NCBI GenBank assembly: GCA_963718315.1
Contig: CAVQZC010000006.1
Location: 331,218-395,217, forward strand
DNA length: 64,000 nt
Origin: CAVQZC01 sp963718315
GTDB lineage: Bacteria; Actinomycetota; Thermoleophilia; Gaiellales; JAICJC01
Reading direction: 5' to 3'
The notes beneath the pieces were generated by a model. The model had not been told where the DNA came from. It did no database searches and saw only the letters and a list, made by a program, of their open reading frames with translations. A program made the position numbers and the translations under genes. Shown here one piece after another: positions 59,212 to 64,000 of the stretch; the first letter of the stretch is position 1; each line of letters begins with the position of its first letter.

Positions 59212-59964
59212 TCAGCCGGGGTCGGAAACGATGATGCGAAGTCCGACGTCCATGTGGGACATGCGCCGGAGCGCTCCATGGCGCGCATCCCAGGTTCCGG
59301 ACGCCAGGTCATGGCGGAGCCGGTCGACGCCGTCGGCGACCTGATCCGCCGGAAGCAGCCGGAACGGCGACATGTTGCGGCGCAGCGCGGGGTCGAGGAA
59401 CGCCTCCGGCCGGGCGATGAACGCCTCGGGAAAGCCGTCCACGCACCCGACCGGAACCCGAAGCCGCCGGATCTCCGTGCGGCCGCCGAGGCGATCGGCG
59501 ATCGCCTGCGGCTGGACATCGGGCCTGGCGCAGGCCTCAGCGATCCCCGGGAAATACTCGGCGATCAACCACAGCCGGTTGATCACGCGCGCGTCCCCCG
59601 CGACCACCACCACCCGGCGGGCAACCCGGCGCAGCTCGCCGAGACCCGCCGTCGGGTCGCTCCAGTGATGGACCGTATGCAGCGCCATGGCGGCGTCAAA
59701 GCTGGCGTCCGCGAAGGGCAGGCGCTCGGCTGTGGCCCGCACCGCCGGAATGCCGTCCGCAGGCCGCTGGGCGATCATCACCGGCGAGGGCTCGACCGCC
59801 AGCACCGTGCGATCGCGGGGCTCGTACGCGCCGGCCCCAGCCCCGACGTTGAGCACCGTACGGCTGTCCCCGAGCGCGGCGTGGATCTGGCCGGCCAGAT
59901 CCGGGTCTTCGCGGCGGGTCGCGGTGTAGGTGGTGCCCAGCTGGTCGTAGAGAGGTGTTTCCAT
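59212..59964 (-). CDS. Class I SAM-dependent methyltransferase
   Basis: A 250-residue protein, ATG 59964. It starts ETPLYDQLGTTYTATRREDP, has motif I TVLNVGAGAGAYEPRDRTVL, the acidic AVEPSPVMIAQRP, and AERLPFADASFDAAMALHTV with HHWSDPTAGLGELRRVARRV. This is the Methyltransf_11 pattern. The C-terminal part has no identified acceptor site. The upstream region contains TATATAG-like AT bases at 59970-59981, likely its promoter. Confidence 0.9.
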   Translation of the reverse strand: METPLYDQLGTTYTATRREDPDLAGQIHAALGDSRTVLNVGAGAGAYEPRDRTVLAVEPSPVMIAQRPADGIPAVRATAERLPFADASFDAAMALHTVHHWSDPTAGLGELRRVARRVVVVAGDARVINRLWLIAEYFPGIAEACARPDVQPQAIADRLGGRTEIRRLRVPVGCVDGFPEAFIARPEAFLDPALRRNMSPFRLLPADQVADGVDRLRHDLASGTWDARHGALRRMSHMDVGLRIIVSDPG

Positions 59965-60088
59965 AGCGTCGGTACTATATAGCACGCACGCGCTGAGAGT
60001 CGCGGTGTGTGCCACTTGGCAGATGTTCGCTTGCCATGTGGTTTCTCGTGCGCCCCGCGTGACATGTCTCGAGCGCCGGTCCCGTCCC

Positions 60089-60106
60089 CCTGTACACTTG
60101 TACAGG
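60089..60106. promoter_or_regulatory. Operator-like palindrome CCTGTACACTTGTACAGG
   Basis: Perfect 8-bp inverted repeats with a 2-bp centre, 22 bp before the ATG of the amine oxidase gene. The second gene of this operon is a TetR regulator, so autorepression at this site is the simplest model. Confidence 0.65.
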
Positions 60107-60128
60107 ATCGACTCTGCCGGGAGGGCGA

Positions 60129-61430
60129 ATGTACGACGTGATCGTGGTGGGCGGCGGGTTTGCCGGGGTGACGGCGGCGCGTGAGGCGGCGCTGCGCGGC
60201 TCGCGGGTGGTGCTGCTGGAGGGGCGCGACCGGCTTGGTGGGCGCACGTGGACGGCGGAGTGGCGTGGCCACCAGATCGAGTACGGCGGGGGGTGGGTGC
60301 ACTGGCATCAGCCGCACACCTGGTCGGAGATCAGCCGCGGCGGGCTGGAGGTGGAGCTCAGCGAGGACGCCGAGCGTGCCGCCTGGTACGTCGGCGATCA
60401 ACGCCGGGCGGGCACCATCGCTGAGCGCGACGCGATCGCCCGCCGCGGGTGGGATCGCTTCGTCGACGGTGTGGAGCAGGCGCTGCCGCAGCCCTACGAT
60501 CCGCTGCTCCGCCTCGAGCACCTGATCCGGTTCGACCGCCAGACGATCGCCGACCGGATGGACGAGATCGAGCTCGACGACGAGGAGCGGGCGGTTCTGC
60601 ACGCCGAGCTGGAGTCGCTCGCGCACGGCCGGCTGGACGACGCCGGCGCCGTCAGCGTCCTTCGCTGGCACGCGCTGTCCGGCTACAGCCTGGCCCTCAC
60701 CCAGTACACCGGCGGCAGGGTCACGCTGGCCGGGGGCACGGTCTCGCTGCTGCAGGCGATCGCCGGCGGGGCGGAGTTCGAGACGCGGTTGGAGACACCG
60801 GTCGAAGCGGTCGAGCAGAACGGCGAGACCGTGGTCGTGGAGACCCGGTCGGGCGAGCGGCTCGAGGCGCGCGCGGTGGTCGTGGCCGTCCCGCTGAATG
60901 CCCTGCCCGGCATCACGTTCGCGCCTGCGTTGTCAGATCTGAAGCAGCAGGGAGTCGCCCTCGGCCAGGCATCTCGGGGCATCAAGATCTTCATCGAGGC
61001 GACCGGCGAGCCCGTCTACCAGAACGCGATCCGCCCGGAACACGAGTTCGGCTATCTCGACACCGAGATCATGGGCGCCAACGGCTCGCAGGTGATGATC
61101 GGATTCGGGCTCGACGCCGCCCAGTGCGACGCGACCGATCCGGCCGGCGTCCAGGGCGCCATGGACCGGATCATGCCCGGCTACCGGGTCGTCGCGTCGA
61201 GCGCGCACGACTGGCTCTCGGACGAGTTCTCGCGGGGAACGTGGGCGATCCACCGGCCCGGCTGGTACGAGCACTACCACGCCGAGATGCGGCGGCCCGA
61301 GGGCCGCGTCGTGCTCGCCGGATCCGACCTGGCCAACGGCTGGGCAGGCTTCATCGACGGAGCCATCGAGTCAGGGCTGCGGAGCGGCGTGCTTGCTCAC
61401 CGGATGGCGGCGGCCGGAGTGCCGGTGTGA
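60129..61430 (+). CDS. Flavin-containing monoamine oxidase family protein
   Basis: A 433-residue protein. FAD motif VIVVGGGFAGVTAAREAALRG at the N-terminus is followed by LEGRDRLGGRTWTAEWRGH and YGGGWVHWHQPHTW. The middle has the substrate region VTLAGGTVSLLQAIAGG and VVVAVPLNALPGITFAP, and the C-terminal VVLAGSDLANGWAGFIDGAI is the FAD-closing motif. There is no signal peptide, so it is cytoplasmic. It oxidises an amine or a related substrate with oxygen or another acceptor; identity unknown. Coupled to a TetR gene by a 4-bp overlap. Confidence 0.9.
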   Translation: MYDVIVVGGGFAGVTAAREAALRGSRVVLLEGRDRLGGRTWTAEWRGHQIEYGGGWVHWHQPHTWSEISRGGLEVELSEDAERAAWYVGDQRRAGTIAERDAIARRGWDRFVDGVEQALPQPYDPLLRLEHLIRFDRQTIADRMDEIELDDEERAVLHAELESLAHGRLDDAGAVSVLRWHALSGYSLALTQYTGGRVTLAGGTVSLLQAIAGGAEFETRLETPVEAVEQNGETVVVETRSGERLEARAVVVAVPLNALPGITFAPALSDLKQQGVALGQASRGIKIFIEATGEPVYQNAIRPEHEFGYLDTEIMGANGSQVMIGFGLDAAQCDATDPAGVQGAMDRIMPGYRVVASSAHDWLSDEFSRGTWAIHRPGWYEHYHAEMRRPEGRVVLAGSDLANGWAGFIDGAIESGLRSGVLAHRMAAAGVPV

Positions 61431-62050
61431 GCGACCGCGACGCCGCCGGCTCGCGACGCGACCAGATCGTCGAGGCCACGCTGCGTGTGATCGGGGCGCG
61501 CGGGGCGGACGCAGTCACCCACCGCGCGGTGGCGGCCGAAGCGGGTGTGTCGCTGGCGCTGACGACCTACTACTTCGACTCCAAGCAGGCGCTCGTCGCA
61601 GAGGCGCTGGAGCGTGTCATCGAACGGTCGATCGAGACCGTCCGCCGCCATACCCAGGCCCCGGGCCCGATCGAGCCGGAGCAGCTGGTGGAGCGTCTGA
61701 CCGCCCTCACTGTTGCCCAGCTCGAAGACGAGGGCGCGCCGCTCGTCGCCCAGTATGAGCTGATGCTGGAGGCCGCTCGCGACGAGAGCCTGCGCCCGCT
61801 GGCCGAACGCTGGTCGGAGGCCTATGACGGCAGCCTGGTCGACCTCGTGCGTGCCACCGGGCTGGCTGACCCCGAGCTGGGCGCAGGAATCCTGTCCGCG
61901 GTCATCGAGGGCGCGCTGCTCGACCACATCGCGCTGCCGAGGCCGGGCTTCGTCGAGACCCGGCTGCGGCCGATGATCGAGCGAGCCGTGGCGGGACTTG
62001 CCGCTATGCCGTTCGCGCGACAACCTCGGGAGCGGGCAGCGCGAGCGTGA
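61427..62050 (+). CDS. TetR-family transcriptional regulator
   Basis: A 207-residue protein from GTG 61427, overlapping the oxidase stop (GTGA). The HTH lies in RRDQIVEATLRVIGARGADA, then VTHRAVAAEAGVSLALTTYY and FDSKQALVAEALERVI, a standard TetR N-terminus. The C-terminal domain is all-helical and would bind the inducer, presumably the oxidase substrate. The palindrome at 60089-60106 is its probable operator. Its 3' end overlaps the convergent kinase gene by 47 bp. Confidence 0.93.
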   Translation: MSDRDAAGSRRDQIVEATLRVIGARGADAVTHRAVAAEAGVSLALTTYYFDSKQALVAEALERVIERSIETVRRHTQAPGPIEPEQLVERLTALTVAQLEDEGAPLVAQYELMLEAARDESLRPLAERWSEAYDGSLVDLVRATGLADPELGAGILSAVIEGALLDHIALPRPGFVETRLRPMIERAVAGLAAMPFARQPRERAARA

Positions 62051-63872
62051 CCTGGGTGCCGTGGCCGGGCGTGGTCAGCACGTCGACGCTCCCGCCCGCG
62101 AGCAGCACCCGCTCGGTGGCCGAGCGCAGCCCGAGATGCAGGTGGGAGTCGCGCCGCTTCTGCACGCGCCCGAGGTCGAAGCCGACGCCGTCGTCCTTGA
62201 CGACGCAGGTCAGCCGGCAGGCGTCGCCGGACATCGACACCAGCAGGTGGTCGCAGCTGGAGTGCCGGCGGGCGTTCGTGATCAGCTCGCGGGCGGTGCG
62301 GTAGACGAGCGCCTCGAACTGCGAGGGGTAGCGGGGGAGCTCGCCGTCCACCTCGACGTCGAAACCACCCTCCCGGCCGGCCTCCCCCGCCAGCTCCCGG
62401 ATCGCGATCGAGAGGCCGGAGGCGCGCAGCAGCTGCGGGTCGAGCTCGAACATCAGGCGCCGGGTGCGCTCCAGTGCCTGCTCCAGCAGCTCGCGCAGGC
62501 GGGCCAGGCGCGCGCGTGAGTCGGCCGTCGGGCTTGCCACCTCCGACAGCGCGAGGTCGGCGGTGAAGAGCGCACCGGTCAGCACCTGGATGGTGTCGTC
62601 GTGCAGCTCGGCCGAGATCCGGATCCGCTCGTCATCGGCCGCCCGCAGCATCGACGCGATCACGTCCCGCCGTTCGGCCTCGCTGGCCGCCAGCGCCTGC
62701 TCGGCCAGCATCTGGTCGGTGCGGTCGATGATCAGCCCCTGCATCAGCGTCTCCTCTTCGGTGCGCACCATCTCGATCGTCGCCTGCATCCAGCGCAGCT
62801 CACCGGTGACCGGATGGGTGATCCGGTACTGCACCAGCGTGTCTCCCTCCTCCGCGGCGAGTGCGTCGTTGAACACGGCCTTCACCCGCTCGATGTCGTC
62901 GGGATGGATGATCGACTGCCAGGCGCCGCTGGCGAACTCCTCGGGCGTGCAGCCGAAGATCTCCGTCACGCGCGGCGACACGTACACCGGCGTGCTGTCG
63001 AGCCGCCACAGATAGGTCACGCCGGGCAGCTGCTCGACCAGGTCCCGGTACAGCTGCTCGGCGCGTCGCAGCTGGCTGTGCGTCTCGATCTCCGCGGTGA
63101 TGTCGAGCACCAGGCCGTGGCGGAACTGCGCCTTTCCCTCCGCGTTGCGCACGATGTCCTCGTGCTCGCGCAGCCAGATCACGCGACCGTCCGCCCGCAC
63201 CCCGCGGTACGTGCCCCGAAACGGCGTGTCCTCCTCGACGCAGCGCGCGATGGCGGCCTTGTACTCGGCCCGGTCCTCGGGGTGGACCATCGAATACCAG
63301 CCCGCCGGGGTCGCCAGGAGCTCGTTCGGGTGCCCGAGGATCTGGGCCGCGTTGGGGCTCAGGTAGAGCGAGGCCTCGTTGTCGGCGGAGTCGAGGTAGG
63401 TGACCGCCGGCAGCTGCTCCACCAGCGTCCGGTAGAGCGCCTCATTGGTCAGCAGCGCGTCGGTCGCCCATTCGCGGTCGGTGATGTCGCGGAAGCTCCA
63501 CACCCGGCCGACCACCTCGCCGTCGAGCACGTGCGGCTTGGAGTACCGCTCCAGCACCCGGCCGTCCCGCAGGCGGATCACGTCCAGGCTCTCGGCCGAC
63601 GGGTTCTCGTACAGCTCGCGGATGCGGGCCAGAAAGCTGGCCGGGTCGGGCACCTGGTCGAGCACCGACTGGAGCGGGACGTTGTGGTCGCCCGGCTGGA
63701 GCAGCTCGGGCGAGATCCGCCATACCTCTCTGAACTGCGTGTTGGTCAGGCGGATCTTGCCTTCCAGGTCGACGACCAGCAGGCCGTCGGCGGTTGCTTC
63801 GAGGACGGAGTGCAGCAGTGCGCCCAGAGTGGCGTCGACCTGGTGCTTGGAGCCCTGATATGCGTCGGCCAT
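62004..63872 (-). CDS. Triple-PAS NarL-type sensor histidine kinase
   Basis: About 622 residues from ATG 63872 (an in-frame ATG at 63956 adds 28 unconvincing residues). Three PAS domains follow each other: LLHSVLEATADGLLVVDLEG, then EALYRTLVEQLPAVTYLDSA with PEDRAEYKAAIARCVEED, and QLYRDLVEQLPGVTYLWRLD with IHPDDIERVKAVFNDALA. The phospho-His is in ISAELHDDTIQVLTGALFTA near residue 425. The HATPase has ELITNARRHSSCDHLL and VKDDGVGFD. It has no membrane span, so the signal is cytoplasmic. No response regulator is adjacent. Confidence 0.9.
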   Translation of the reverse strand: MADAYQGSKHQVDATLGALLHSVLEATADGLLVVDLEGKIRLTNTQFREVWRISPELLQPGDHNVPLQSVLDQVPDPASFLARIRELYENPSAESLDVIRLRDGRVLERYSKPHVLDGEVVGRVWSFRDITDREWATDALLTNEALYRTLVEQLPAVTYLDSADNEASLYLSPNAAQILGHPNELLATPAGWYSMVHPEDRAEYKAAIARCVEEDTPFRGTYRGVRADGRVIWLREHEDIVRNAEGKAQFRHGLVLDITAEIETHSQLRRAEQLYRDLVEQLPGVTYLWRLDSTPVYVSPRVTEIFGCTPEEFASGAWQSIIHPDDIERVKAVFNDALAAEEGDTLVQYRITHPVTGELRWMQATIEMVRTEEETLMQGLIIDRTDQMLAEQALAASEAERRDVIASMLRAADDERIRISAELHDDTIQVLTGALFTADLALSEVASPTADSRARLARLRELLEQALERTRRLMFELDPQLLRASGLSIAIRELAGEAGREGGFDVEVDGELPRYPSQFEALVYRTARELITNARRHSSCDHLLVSMSGDACRLTCVVKDDGVGFDLGRVQKRRDSHLHLGLRSATERVLLAGGSVDVLTTPGHGTQVTLALPAPEVVARTA

Positions 63873-64000
63873 GGGTGTCGCGGCTCCCCGGGTGGCCCGT
63901 ACGGCCGCCCCGGACGGGACGTAACCGTCCTCGAGCCGCCCCTTACTGTGGCGCATTCTACGTTGAAGGCTGGACGCGGAGGGCGTCGGCGCGATAGTCT

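Noticed and set aside
57888..59234. A 448-residue SGNH protein extending over the YbjQ gene
   Set aside because: Similarity ends near 58790 and a five-G run there offers a simple indel; the extension is antisense to YbjQ.

Overview
The window is GC-rich throughout and tightly packed on both strands, with many GTG/TTG starts and 1-4 bp stop/start overlaps. Gene content points to a soil-type actinobacterium: an F420-type luciferase-like oxidoreductase, UdgX, DUF6510, EtfD-like reductase, SPW and FPASDP-type small proteins, a Tat ferritin-like protein and sigma-B/F-type promoters. Class Thermoleophilia (Solirubrobacterales/Gaiellales) is my best guess from gene style, not proven. I see no tRNA, rRNA, CRISPR array, prophage or transposase gene.

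Layout. 1-13.6 kb: catabolic and redox genes (FMN alpha-hydroxyacid dehydrogenase cut by the window edge, NylB-like hydrolase, M55 D-aminopeptidase, F420 enzyme, rhomboid protease, aquaporin, HtrA protease, glutaredoxin-GNAT fusion, a sulfite-oxidase/ferredoxin-reductase/DUF6510 operon, a cNMP-domain TrxR-like protein, a SIS protein). 13.6-27.4 kb: a stress block bounded by two inverted copies of a 185-bp MITE-like repeat. It holds MMPL, Rho-N-like protein, topoisomerase IB, DUF892, UdgX, holin-X/DUF3618, PfpI, DUF72, two PP2C/SpoIIE phosphatases with a STAS anti-anti-sigma factor, SPW and DoxX, plus tiny proline-rich peptides. At least ten promoters in and at the edge of it match GTTT-N15/16-GGG(T/C)A, most ending only 9-11 nt before the start codon. 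27.4-42.2 kb: HdeD-lipase fusion, a badly frameshifted receiver-TrxR-like gene, amine/amino-acid enzymes (sarcosine-oxidase-like, diaminopropionate ammonia-lyase-like), an APH-type kinase, Tat ferritin-like protein, FtsH, a regulator/membrane pair with TTTGCA operators, and an MFS exporter. 42.3-50.6 kb: histidine kinase, GntR/FCD regulator, and a demethylation operon (dimethylglycine dehydrogenase-like, EtfB, EtfA, EtfD-like) ended by a hairpin terminator. 50.6-64 kb: primary-type sigma factor, methyltransferases, VIT-like protein, PhyH dioxygenase, iron alcohol dehydrogenase, GGDEF-EAL protein, SGNH hydrolase, YbjQ, flavin amine oxidase with TetR regulator, and a three-PAS histidine kinase.

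How the genes work together. The two phosphatases and the STAS protein are the activating half of a partner-switching pathway. The shared sigma-B/F-like promoters around them suggest they control the block they sit in. The 44.3-50.6 kb operon is a self-contained electron route from N-methyl amine oxidation through a private ETF to the membrane quinone pool.

Caution. Nine clear + strand genes are broken by small indels, mostly at G/C or A runs, while the reading frame on either side stays intact. This looks more like sequence error than gene decay.
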